From the NCBI RefSeq assembly GCF_014207355.1, contig NZ_JACHEF010000004.1:186001-250000 (forward strand): a stretch of DNA of 64,000 bases. The letters are read 5' to 3'. Shown in pieces: positions 28,906 through 36,857 of this stretch (position 1 is its first letter; the number at the start of each line of letters is the position of its first letter). The notes below the pieces were generated by a model. That model was not told where the DNA came from, searched no databases, and was given only the letters and a program-made list of their open reading frames with translations. The DNA comes from Mesorhizobium sangaii. GTDB lineage: Bacteria; Pseudomonadota; Alphaproteobacteria; Rhizobiales; Rhizobiaceae. The translations under genes and the position numbers were made by a program.

Positions 28906-29301
28906 TCAGCCGCCATATTGGACTGACGTCACCTCTTCCAGCCAGTCGGCGTGGACACCGTCCAGCGCCTCCTGCATGGCGATATGCGTCATCGCCGATT
29001 TCGGCGCCGCACCGTGCCAGTGCTTTTCGCCAGGCGCGAACGAGATCACGTCGCCGGCCCTGATCTCCTGGACCGGCTCGCCCCATGTCTGGGCAAGGCC
29101 GGCGCCTGAGGTGACATAGAGCGTCTGGCCGAGCGGATGCGTATGCCAGACGGTGCGCGCGCCCGGCTCGAAGCTGACCAGCGTGGCCCGCAGCCGCGCC
29201 GGCGCCTCCTTCTCGATGATGGGCGTCTGCAACACACGGCCCGTGAAGTACTTTTCCGGCGCTATGATGGTCGGCACGCTGCCGCAGGCAATGATCTTCA
29301 T
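28906..29301 (-). CDS. Cupin-domain carboxymuconolactone-like protein
   Basis: 131-aa cupin. The metal motif is WHTHPLGQTLYVTSG (about 52-66) and motif 2 is PGEKHWHG, both with the expected His ligands. The short, single-cupin form with SFEPGARTVWH is frequent in rhizobia next to redox or aromatic-degradation genes; here there is no such neighbour. Convergent with the aspartate aminotransferase. Function unknown. Confidence 0.8.
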   Translation of the reverse strand: MKIIACGSVPTIIAPEKYFTGRVLQTPIIEKEAPARLRATLVSFEPGARTVWHTHPLGQTLYVTSGAGLAQTWGEPVQEIRAGDVISFAPGEKHWHGAAPKSAMTHIAMQEALDGVHADWLEEVTSVQYGG

Positions 29302-29362
29302 CGGGTGATCCTGGAACTGGTGAAGCGATCGGTATCAAACGACGCGGTACATTTGACGCAAA

Positions 29363-29557
29363 ATGCATTCTCGGCCGATATCATCCCAGGCGCAACCGGC
29401 CGTTTCGCGCACCGCCGCAAGACCAGGGCTTTTCGCCTTGGCCAAGGCCGCCGGCTGCAATCGTTTCCAGGGTTATTTCTTCGGCCGGCCGGCGCCGCGC
29501 GACAAGCTTGGTCAGCTGCGCGTCGTCAATGCCGAGCCGCTGGCACTAAGCGCCTGA
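29363..29557 (+). pseudogene. Fragment of an EAL-domain gene (C-terminal end)
   Basis: The 64-codon frame ends with LFALAKAAGCNRFQGYFFGRPAPRDKL (key part AAGCNRFQGYFFGRP), the classical C-terminal end of EAL domains (AAGCD-QGYLFGRP). Nothing upstream in the 60 bases before it looks like the rest of the domain, so this is a truncated gene remnant. It lies about 2 kb from the two intact EAL genes, which suggests an earlier third copy or rearrangement. Confidence 0.65.
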
Positions 29558-29752
29558 GGCCACGCCGAAGAGTTTCTATTTTTCTTGCCCTGCCGGCAAA
29601 CAAGTGGGACGATGGTTTCGGGCAGGTGGCGAAACCAAAAGAACCCCGCCCGCGACGGTCGAACAGGCCGGCCGCCGCTCAGGACCGATTGACCACGCCT
29701 GAACCATGCATGCCAGTCGGTCCTACGGGAAACGCCTGAGTGGAGGTCAGTC

Positions 29753-31804
29753 ATGGGTACTCGCGCCGGAGGACGACGCACGGGACCGAAATGCATTGCC
29801 ATAATCGGTCCCTTCGCCAGCGGTAAGACGACACTTCTCGAAGCCATATTGGCCCGCACGGGCTCAATCCCCCGACAAAACCCCGTCTCATCGGGCAACA
29901 CCGTTTCAGATCATTCGCCAGAGGCGCGGGCCCACGCGATGAGCGTCGAGGCGACCTTCGCCACCACCGAATTCATGGGCGAGCAGCTTACTTTCGTCGA
30001 TTGTCCCGGCTCCATCGAATTCTCCTTCGAGGCCGAGCCGGTGCTGGCCGCCTGCGACCTCGCGGTGGTCGTTGCCGAGGCCGACGAAAAGAAGATTCCT
30101 GCCCTGCAGCTCATCATGCGCAGGCTCGACGATCTCGGCGTGCCGCGCATCCTGTTCCTCAACAAGGTCGACAAGGCAATCGCCGGCGTGCGCGACACGT
30201 TGAAGATGCTGCAGCCGGCCAGCGCCGTGCCGCTGCTGCTGCGCCAGATTCCGCTGCGCAAGGATGGCGTCGTCATCGGCTCGATCGACCTGGCGCTGGA
30301 GCGCGCCTACATCTATCGCGAATATGCCGAAAGCGAAGTGGCCGAGATACCTGGCGACGACAAGGCGCGCGAACTGGAGGCGCGCTTCTCCATGCTTGAG
30401 ACCCTGGCCGACCATGACGACCGGCTGATGGAACAATTGCTTGAGGAGATCGAGCCGCCCAAGGACGCCGTCTTCGACGACCTCGCCGCCGATCTGCGCG
30501 ATGGCGCGGTGACGCCGGTGCTGATCGGCACCGCCGAGAAAGGCAACGGCGTGCTGCGCCTATTGAAGGCGATCCGCCACGACGCGCCCGACATCGAGGC
30601 GACCCGCAAGCGGCTCGGCGCGCCCGACGGCGCGGCCACAGTGGCTCAGGTGATGAAGACCATCCACACGCCGCATGGCGGCAAGCTGTCGGTGTCGCGC
30701 ATCCTGTCCGGCCAGGTCGTCGACGGCTCCGAACTCTGGCTGCCCGGCGGCAACACGGCGAAGGTTTCCGGCATCTACCGAATGCTCGGCAAGGACCAGT
30801 TCAAGCTCACCATTGCCAAGGCCGGCGACACGGTGGCGCTGGGCAAGCTGGATGAGGTCAAGACCGGCCAGACGCTGAGTTCGGCCAAGGGCGGCATCAA
30901 GCCGCTGCTTGAGTTCGAGCCGCCGCAGCCGGTCTTCGCATTCGCGCTACGCCCCAAGGAGCGCAAGGACGAAGTGAAGATGTCGGCCGCCATCCAGCGG
31001 CTGGCGGAGGAAGACCCCTCGCTTAGTCTGCGCCACAACCAGGACTCCGCCGAGACCGTGCTGTCTGGCCATGGCGAGATGCATCTGCGCGTCGTGCGCG
31101 AGCGGCTGGAAGGCAAGAACCAGATCCCGGTCGAAGGCCATGCGCCGGCGGTGCCCTATCGCGAGACGATCCGAAAATCGGCGCAGCAGCGCGGCCGGCA
31201 CAAGAAACAGTCTGGCGGCCATGGCCAGTTCGGCGACGTGGTGATCGAGATCAAACCGCTGCCACGCGGCTCCGGCTTCCAGTTCACCGACACCATCACC
31301 GGTGGCGTCGTACCGAAGACCTACATCCAGTCGGTCGAGACTGGCGTGCGCGACTATCTGAAGTCGGGCCCGCTCGGCTTTCCCGTCGTCGATGTCGCCG
31401 TCAACCTGTCGGACGGTTCCTACCACGCGGTCGATTCCTCCGACATGGCCTTCCAGATGGCGGCCAGGCTGGCGATGAAGGAAGGCATGGCCGCCTGCTC
31501 GCCGGTGCTTCTGGAACCGGTGATGAAGGTAGAGATCGTCACGCCCTCCGACGCGACCTCGAAGATCATCGCGCTCATCCCGCAGCGGCGCGGCCAGATC
31601 CTCGGCTATGATGCGCGGCCTGACTGGCCGGGATGGGATGTTGTCGAGGCAACCATGCCGCAGGCCGAGATCGGCGACCTGATCATCGAGTTGCGCTCGG
31701 CGACCGCTGGCGTCGCCAGCTACCGCGCCGTCTTCGACCACATGGCCGAACTCACCGGGCGTCTCGCCGACGAAGCGATGAATGCCAACGGCAAGGCTGC
31801 CTGA
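29753..31804 (+). CDS. Elongation factor G-like GTPase (FusA2 type)
   Basis: 683-aa translational-type GTPase with the layout of EF-G: G domain (about 15-275), domain 2 (about 295-370), then domains 3-5. P-loop GPFASGKT (19-26), DCPG (83-86) and NKVD (137-140). In EF-G the G3 motif is DTPGH with a catalytic His; here Ser87 replaces it, so GTP hydrolysis should be impaired or different. The family of EF-G-like copies in alphaproteobacteria does not replace the main fusA. The start ATG has a GGAGG ribosome-binding site. Confidence 0.9.
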   Translation: MGTRAGGRRTGPKCIAIIGPFASGKTTLLEAILARTGSIPRQNPVSSGNTVSDHSPEARAHAMSVEATFATTEFMGEQLTFVDCPGSIEFSFEAEPVLAACDLAVVVAEADEKKIPALQLIMRRLDDLGVPRILFLNKVDKAIAGVRDTLKMLQPASAVPLLLRQIPLRKDGVVIGSIDLALERAYIYREYAESEVAEIPGDDKARELEARFSMLETLADHDDRLMEQLLEEIEPPKDAVFDDLAADLRDGAVTPVLIGTAEKGNGVLRLLKAIRHDAPDIEATRKRLGAPDGAATVAQVMKTIHTPHGGKLSVSRILSGQVVDGSELWLPGGNTAKVSGIYRMLGKDQFKLTIAKAGDTVALGKLDEVKTGQTLSSAKGGIKPLLEFEPPQPVFAFALRPKERKDEVKMSAAIQRLAEEDPSLSLRHNQDSAETVLSGHGEMHLRVVRERLEGKNQIPVEGHAPAVPYRETIRKSAQQRGRHKKQSGGHGQFGDVVIEIKPLPRGSGFQFTDTITGGVVPKTYIQSVETGVRDYLKSGPLGFPVVDVAVNLSDGSYHAVDSSDMAFQMAARLAMKEGMAACSPVLLEPVMKVEIVTPSDATSKIIALIPQRRGQILGYDARPDWPGWDVVEATMPQAEIGDLIIELRSATAGVASYRAVFDHMAELTGRLADEAMNANGKAA

Positions 31805-31813
31805 TTCGGTCTT

Positions 31814-31839
31814 CCCCCTCGAACCCGGGTTCGAGGGGG
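31814..31839. terminator. Perfect 26-bp palindrome after the EF-G-like gene
   Basis: Arms CCCCCTCGAACCC and its exact complement, no loop. It follows the stop codon by 9 bases and may act with the next hairpin as a terminator. Confidence 0.5.
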
Positions 31840-31848
31840 GCCAAAATG

Positions 31849-31882
31849 AAAACGACGCCCGGCGGGGACCGGACGTCGTTTT
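31849..31882. terminator. AT-flanked hairpin, terminator-like on both strands
   Basis: Arms AAAACGACG/CGTCGTTTT around a GC-rich centre, with Ts on each strand, so it could end transcripts from either side. Confidence 0.6.
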
Positions 31883-32068
31883 ATTCGCGGACCGTTTCCC
31901 AGGAGGCAAAACGGAAGGTCCGCCGCATCTGGCGCCGCCGGGCTTCGGCGGCGGAAATGGTTCGGACGCGGTAGCCGCCTGAGCCCGGGCCGTTCGAGTG
32001 ATGCCCCCATCTCCCGCACGACCACACCGCGTCCTATGGTCTGAATAGCACGTGTCGGGCGTCCATGT

Positions 32069-32089
32069 CATGTTACCTGAGGTTACATG
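32069..32089. promoter_or_regulatory. 21-bp dyad CATGTTACC-TGA-GGTTACATG
   Basis: Arms of 9 bases with one mismatched pair, in the large non-coding gap (31805-32527) upstream of the sRNA candidate's 3' end. Regulator unknown. Confidence 0.45.
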
Positions 32090-32148
32090 TCACTGTTACG
32101 TGGCAATTCTGATGAATTTTCGAGTTGCTCCGGCAGGGCCCGGGCAAC

Positions 32149-32260
32149 AAAAAAGCCGGATCAATGAAGATCCGGCTGAGTTTGATTGGAAGTGCCTGTT
32201 AAGGCTAACCTCCAGAGGGGAACACTCTAGGGCGCTAATGGGAGGAGAACGCGCCCAGGA
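32149..32260 (-). ncRNA. AbcR (alpha-r15)-like sRNA candidate
   Basis: About 112-base minus-strand RNA. Its elements are in order: a stem-loop GGGCGC/GCGCCC (32230-32256) whose 15-base loop contains CTCCTCCC, an anti-Shine-Dalgarno-like motif; a second imperfect stem-loop around GTTCCCCTCTGGAGG; and an intrinsic terminator AGCCGGATC/GATCCGGCT followed by six Us (32149-32154). Three stem-loops with an exposed UCCUCCC, about 115 bases long, is the design of AbcR1/AbcR2, which act with Hfq in Rhizobiales. It lies close to an lsrB-like LysR gene. Assignment is inference from structure and context. Confidence 0.6.
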
Positions 32261-32265
32261 GATGA

Positions 32266-32294
32266 TCTATATATCTGCTCATCATGCCCAAGAA
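32266..32294 (-). promoter_or_regulatory. Candidate promoter of the sRNA
   Basis: Minus-strand TATAGA (32266-32271) as -10, with a CTTGGG-like -35 (32287-32292) and 15-17 base spacing. Predicted start near 32260 matches the 5' end of the first stem-loop. Confidence 0.4.
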
Positions 32295-32527
32295 ACAAGC
32301 ATCTATTTTGCAACACACGCATGCAAAAAGACGCAGGCTGTGGTCTAACCCATATCCGAGACCAATAGGACCAGCAAAATCAGCGATACGGAGCGTACGG
32401 AGGCTCGATTCTCACTACAGAATCGCCAATCGCGATCGGTTTCTGTCCCAAAATGCCAAAACCGCGCAATGATGTGGAAGCAGGCAGCAGCCGTTCATTT
32501 ATCAGGCAATCGGGGAGGAAGCACCCA

Positions 32528-33025
32528 ATGCGAACGTTTTCGGCGATCGCCGGCAGCGCGGCGTTCTTCATCGCCGCACCCGGCGTGGTTGCCGGGCTGG
32601 TGCCCTGGCTGTTGACCGATCGCTGGGGCCTGCCATGGTCGAGCCTGCCCGGCTTTGTGCCTGTTGGCGGGCTCCTGATCGTCGCCGCGATCGCTGCACT
32701 GCTGCATGCCTTCAGCCGCTTTGCACTCGAGGGGCTGGGCACGCCCGCTCCGGTTGCGCCGACCGAGAGACTGGTGATCGGCGGCATCTACCGCCATGTC
32801 CGTAACCCGATGTATGTCGCGGTGCTGTCGATCATCCTCGGCCAGGCGCTGCTGTTCTCGAGTTGGACGCTTGCCGCCTACGCGATCATCGGCGCGGTCG
32901 CCATGGTGTCGTTCGTCCGGCTCTACGAGGAGCCGACATTGGCCCGCCGCTACGGCGCGCAATACGAGGCCTATCGCCGCGGCGTGCCCGGCTGGCTGCC
33001 GCGGCTGACGCCCTGGCGGGGGTGA
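32528..33025 (+). CDS. Isoprenylcysteine carboxyl methyltransferase-like membrane protein
   Basis: 165-aa integral membrane protein of the ICMT/PEMT-like family, started at MRTFSAIAGS (32528) with GGAGGA upstream. Four to five hydrophobic segments; the SAM-binding-like motifs YRHVRNPMYVAV and EEPTLARRYGAQYEAYRRGV (key parts RNPMY and EE..YG..Y..Y) are present. Bacterial members methylate lipids, small thiols or unknown substrates. It lies on the opposite strand between the sRNA candidate and lsrB. Confidence 0.8.
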   Translation: MRTFSAIAGSAAFFIAAPGVVAGLVPWLLTDRWGLPWSSLPGFVPVGGLLIVAAIAALLHAFSRFALEGLGTPAPVAPTERLVIGGIYRHVRNPMYVAVLSIILGQALLFSSWTLAAYAIIGAVAMVSFVRLYEEPTLARRYGAQYEAYRRGVPGWLPRLTPWRG

Positions 33026-33070
33026 TTTTAGAACAGGATGAAGATCAGAAAGTCGAACGCCAGGGGTGGA

Positions 33071-33967
33071 TCAGAAAGACCAGCTACGGGCCTTGGCTAT
33101 GATGAAATCGCGAAAGACGTGCAGCTTGGCCTGGTTCTTCATCGCGTCCGGATAAGCGAAATAGGTGTCGAAGGACGGCACCTCGGTTTCCGGCAGCAAT
33201 TGCACCAGGTCGGAGTCCTTGCTGATCACATAGTCGGGCAGCATGGCGATGCCCGCGCCGCCCTGCACCGCGCGCTTGATCGACAATATGTCGTTGATCT
33301 GCAGCGTCGGCACCCTTTGTCCGCCTTCGAAATCGCCAATCGTTTCCAGCCAGTTCAGCTCCGACAGATGCGACGGCACCGGCACGCCGAAGGTGACGAT
33401 GCGATGGCTCTTCAGCTCGGCCACCGAAGCCGGCTTGCCGTGCTTGGCGACATAGGTGGGCGAGGCATAGAGGTGGAAGTGCACGGTGAACAGGCGGCGC
33501 TGGATCAGGTCCGGCTGCTGCGGCTGGCGCAGCCGGATGGCGCAATCGGCCTGCCGCATGGTGAGGTCGAGTTCCTCATTGGCGAGGATCAGCTGCAGGC
33601 TGATTTCGGGATAGAGCTCGATGAACTCCTGCACACGCTCGGTTAGCCAGCCGGCGCCCAGCCCGACGGTGGTCGTCACCCTGAGCACGCCGGACGGGCG
33701 ATCCTTGGTCTCGGTCAACCGCGACTTGATGGTTTCGAGCTTCATCAGCACGTCATGCGCCGTGCGGAACAGCATTTCGCCCTGCTCGGTCAGCACCAGC
33801 CCGCGGGCGTGGCGGTTGAACAGCGGCACGCCCACATCATGTTCGAGCGCGCTAACCTGCCTGGAGATCGCCGATTGCGACAGATGCAATGTCTCGGCCG
33901 CATGGGTAAACGACCCCGCCTCCGCCGCAGCGTGAAACACGCGTAGCTTGTCCCAGTCCAACGCCAT
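33071..33967 (-). CDS. lsrB: LsrB-like LysR regulator
   Basis: 298-aa LysR regulator started at MALDWDKLRVFHAAAEAGSF (33967). N-terminal helix-turn-helix about residues 8-66, then a substrate-binding domain. In Sinorhizobium the LysR gene next to trxB is lsrB, which controls lipopolysaccharide, redox and symbiosis genes; the pairing with trxB here supports that name. The only cysteine is Cys142 (MRQADCAIRL). It is followed by ICMT on the opposite strand and preceded by trxB on the same strand. Confidence 0.8.
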   Translation of the reverse strand: MALDWDKLRVFHAAAEAGSFTHAAETLHLSQSAISRQVSALEHDVGVPLFNRHARGLVLTEQGEMLFRTAHDVLMKLETIKSRLTETKDRPSGVLRVTTTVGLGAGWLTERVQEFIELYPEISLQLILANEELDLTMRQADCAIRLRQPQQPDLIQRRLFTVHFHLYASPTYVAKHGKPASVAELKSHRIVTFGVPVPSHLSELNWLETIGDFEGGQRVPTLQINDILSIKRAVQGGAGIAMLPDYVISKDSDLVQLLPETEVPSFDTYFAYPDAMKNQAKLHVFRDFIIAKARSWSF

Positions 33968-34047
33968 GCTACCCCTCGTTCTGTTTTTGGCGTCTGAATG
34001 AAAAATCAGGCTTTTACACGGCGTTTCTAAGTCGCCTTCTGAACTCT

Positions 34048-35022
34048 CTACTCGGCCGCTTCGCGGTGCACTTCGATACCCGCCAGATACTTCTCCGCCT
34101 CGAGTGCCGCCATGCAGCCGAGCCCCGCCGCTGTCACCGCCTGGCGGTAGATGTCGTCGGTCACGTCGCCAGCTGCGAACACGCCCGGAACATCCGTACG
34201 GGTCGAATCCGGCGCCGTCCATAGATAGCCGTTCGGCTTCTGCTTCAGCTTGCCGGCAAACAATTCTACAGCCGGCGCGTGGCCGATGGCCACGAACACG
34301 CCGTCGACCTTGAGATGCGTTTCCTGGCCGGTGACCGCGTTGCGCAGCTTCAGCCCTTCGACTGAAGGCGGCAGCGGCGCCTTGCCGGGACGGCCCGTGA
34401 TCTCGTCGACGACCGTGTCCCAGATGACGCGGACATTGTCCTTCTTCAGGAGCCGCTCGCGCAGGATGCGCTCGGCGCGGAAATCGTTGCGCCTGTGGAT
34501 GACCGTCACGCTCTTGGCGAGGTTCGACAGGTAGAGCGCCTCTTCCACCGCCGAATTGCCGCCGCCGATCACCGCGACATCCTTGCCGCGGTAGAAGAAG
34601 CCGTCGCAGGTGGCGCAGGCCGACACGCCGAAGCCCATGAAGGTCTGTTCGGTCGGAATGCCCAGCCATTTGGCCTGGGCGCCGGTGGCGATGATCAGCG
34701 CGTCGGCGGTGTAGGTGGTGCCGGAATCGCCCTTGGCGCGGAACGGTCGCACATTGAGGTCGACCTCGGTGATGATGTCGTTGATGATGTCGGTGCCGAC
34801 GTGCTCGGCCTGCTTCAGCATCTGCTCCATCAGCCACGGACCCTGGATGGGGTCGGCGAAGCCGGGATAGTTCTCGACATCGGTGGTGATCATCAGCTGC
34901 CCGCCCTGCTGTAAGCCGGCGACCAGCATCGGCTTCAGCATGGCGCGGGCGGCGTAGACCGCCGCCGTATAGCCGGCGGGGCCGGAACCGATGATGAGAA
35001 CGGGCGCGTGCTTGGTGGTCAT
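34048..35022 (-). CDS. trxB: Thioredoxin reductase TrxB
   Basis: 324-aa FAD/NADPH flavoenzyme that reduces thioredoxin. The FAD-binding GSGPAG is at residues 12-17, the redox-active CATC at 136-139, and the NADPH-binding GGGNSA near 153-158. Start chosen at MTTKHAPVLIIGSG (35022). It is upstream of lsrB on the same strand, with 80 bases between, and divergent from an Lrp-type gene. This trxB-lsrB-Lrp order is conserved in rhizobia. Confidence 0.95.
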   Translation of the reverse strand: MTTKHAPVLIIGSGPAGYTAAVYAARAMLKPMLVAGLQQGGQLMITTDVENYPGFADPIQGPWLMEQMLKQAEHVGTDIINDIITEVDLNVRPFRAKGDSGTTYTADALIIATGAQAKWLGIPTEQTFMGFGVSACATCDGFFYRGKDVAVIGGGNSAVEEALYLSNLAKSVTVIHRRNDFRAERILRERLLKKDNVRVIWDTVVDEITGRPGKAPLPPSVEGLKLRNAVTGQETHLKVDGVFVAIGHAPAVELFAGKLKQKPNGYLWTAPDSTRTDVPGVFAAGDVTDDIYRQAVTAAGLGCMAALEAEKYLAGIEVHREAAE

Positions 35023-35273
35023 CTGGAAGCCTCTGCGGAGGGCTGCCGGCAATTGCGGCATGGAAAACTCGTCGATATCGCGCGTAATGTAAGTGTTGCT
35101 CACGACGCCAGCAAGGCAGGTTGGCATTCGTCCCCGGAAAGCTTTGTCGCACCCTGTCGCCGCTTTGATCGGCCGAATTAATCCGAGCAAGGGATGGAAT
35201 GGACAGCGAAGTCGTTTAATTACAAGATCACGCAAGATTCTTGCGTATTGCCCCTGACTTATCGAGAGCCCTC

Positions 35274-35753
35274 ATGCCGCTCAAGGCCGATCTCGACGCC
35301 ATCGACTGGAAGATCCTGCGCGAGCTTCAGGCCGATGGGCGCATGACCAATGTCGAACTGTCGAACCGCGTTGGCATTTCGGCGCCGCCATGCCTGCGCC
35401 GCGTCAAGCGGCTGGAGGAAGCCGGCATTATCCGCGGCTACCGCGCCCTGCTCAACGCGCCAGCGCTTGGCCTCGATGTCGTCGCCTTCTGCCTGATCGG
35501 CCTGCATCACCAGGCCGACGCCGAACTGCGCACCTTTGCCGAGCGCACCCGCGGCTGGCCCATCGTGCGCGACGCCTGGATGGTGTCGGGTGAATCCGAT
35601 TTCCTGCTGCACTGCGTGGCGAGCGACCTCGGCGCCTTCCAGACCTTTGTCATCGAGGAGCTGACCTCGACCCCGAATGTCGACACGGTGCGCACCGCGC
35701 TCACCATCCGCCGGGTCAAGGACGAAGGCCTGGTCTCGTTTGCACAGCCTTGA
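35274..35753 (+). CDS. Lrp/AsnC-family regulator
   Basis: 159-aa Lrp/AsnC protein, started at MPLKADLDAIDWKILRELQA (35274). N-terminal helix-turn-helix (MTNVELSNRVGISAPPCLRR) is followed by the RAM ligand-binding domain. The family senses amino acids and controls amino-acid metabolism. It is divergent from trxB. Rhizobial genomes place an Lrp-family gene here next to trxB and lsrB. Confidence 0.85.
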   Translation: MPLKADLDAIDWKILRELQADGRMTNVELSNRVGISAPPCLRRVKRLEEAGIIRGYRALLNAPALGLDVVAFCLIGLHHQADAELRTFAERTRGWPIVRDAWMVSGESDFLLHCVASDLGAFQTFVIEELTSTPNVDTVRTALTIRRVKDEGLVSFAQP

Positions 35754-35997
35754 GGCTGGTCGACGGCAGCACCACATCGTGCCCGGTCGATGCGAATTCC
35801 CGGCTTCGCCATATCAGGGCCGCTTTCGCAATCGACAGGCTCTGGTGTAGAAAGCCGGAACGTTCTGCCAGATGTGGTGCTTTGTTGGTTCCTAAGGCAT
35901 TTCAGGAAGTGTGACGGGTTTTTCGTCCGGGATTGAGTAAAGACAGGTGGCGCAAGCAGCGTAATTTCCCAGAACCGTGTGCCGTAGAGTGGGGATC
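35754..35997. other. Non-coding gap, nothing recognised
   Basis: 244 bases between the Lrp gene and the glycosyltransferase gene. I see no gene, terminator or strong dyad here. Confidence 0.5.
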
Positions 35998-36792
35998 ATG
36001 ACTCGATTTTCTAGCCCGGTTTCGGCGCTTGTTATCTGCATGAACGAAGCCGACATGATCGGCCAGTGCCTGGAAAGCGTCGACTTCTGCGCCGAGATCA
36101 TCGTCGTCGACTCGGGTTCGACCGATAGCACCCTGGACATCATTCAGGAGTTTATCGCCAAGGGCTACCCGATAAGGCTGTTTCACAACGACTGGCCGGG
36201 TTTCCCACGTCAGCGGCAATTCGCGCTTGATCAAACCACGCAGCCATGGTGCCTTTCGATTGAAGCCGACGAGGCCGTTGACGACCTGCTCAGGCAGTCG
36301 ATCATGACCGTGACGCAGCCTCAGAACAACACCATCGACGGATGGTTCGTAAGGCGCCGCGACAAGCTGAAAGGTTATGGCTATGCGCACCGCTGGGTGC
36401 TGCACAACAGGCTGCTGCGTCTTTTCCGCCGCGACAAGGCCACCATGGATGTTGACCTGCGGGTCCATGAATCGTTCGAGGTGCCGGGCGAAACCGGCAC
36501 GATTGAAAATGGCGTGTTGCTGCATCGCCGCGAAATGACTATCGCGGAGGACCTGGCAAGGGCCAACACCTACTCCAGCCTCAAGGTTGCCACTTTGGTC
36601 GAGAGAGGCAAGAAGCCAGGCTTGATAAGGCTGGTCCTGTCGCCGCTCGGCAACTTCCTGAAATTCTACCTGGCCAAGCGCTACTTCCTGTGCGGCCGGC
36701 ATGGCTTCGTCTATTCGATGATGGTGATGGTGTATTCGTTCGCCACCGAGGCCAAGCTTTATGAAGCTTCGCGAGACAACGATCCGACTTGA
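35998..36792 (+). CDS. WaaE/KdtX-like family 2 glycosyltransferase
   Basis: 264-aa cytoplasmic or membrane-bound GT2 glycosyltransferase, started at MTRFSSPVSALVICMNEADM. The nucleotide-sugar site VVDSGSTDSTLDI and the EADE motif (SIEADEAVD) are typical of the WaaE/KdtX group that add glucose or similar sugars to the lipopolysaccharide core. It lies 60 bases from gmhB, at the edge of the heptose locus, so a core-sugar role is likely. The acceptor and sugar are unknown. Confidence 0.8.
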   Translation: MTRFSSPVSALVICMNEADMIGQCLESVDFCAEIIVVDSGSTDSTLDIIQEFIAKGYPIRLFHNDWPGFPRQRQFALDQTTQPWCLSIEADEAVDDLLRQSIMTVTQPQNNTIDGWFVRRRDKLKGYGYAHRWVLHNRLLRLFRRDKATMDVDLRVHESFEVPGETGTIENGVLLHRREMTIAEDLARANTYSSLKVATLVERGKKPGLIRLVLSPLGNFLKFYLAKRYFLCGRHGFVYSMMVMVYSFATEAKLYEASRDNDPT

Positions 36793-36808
36793 ACCGTCAC
36801 GGACGGTG

Positions 36809-36857
36809 TTTGAGCACGATCTTGTCCGAAAACCGGGTTCCACTTTTCGGGATCATG
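36809..36857. repeat. REP-like repeat abutting gmhB
   Basis: The stretch reads GAGCACGATCTTGTCCGAAA, then CCGGGTTCCACTTTTCGGGA and TCATG. I recall this as an abundant dispersed motif of Rhizobiales genomes (variants of GATC-TTTTCCGAAAA-CC). Its end overlaps the gmhB stop codon. Copy number in this genome is not visible from one window. Confidence 0.55.

Noticed and set aside
31846..31974. 42-codon ORF after the EF-G-like gene
   Set aside because: It has no Shine-Dalgarno and begins inside a terminator-like hairpin; basic composition is not convincing.
33071..35152. Single 693-aa minus-strand frame joining lsrB with upstream sequence
   Set aside because: Only the last 298 codons are LysR-like; the rest is an out-of-frame reading of trxB.
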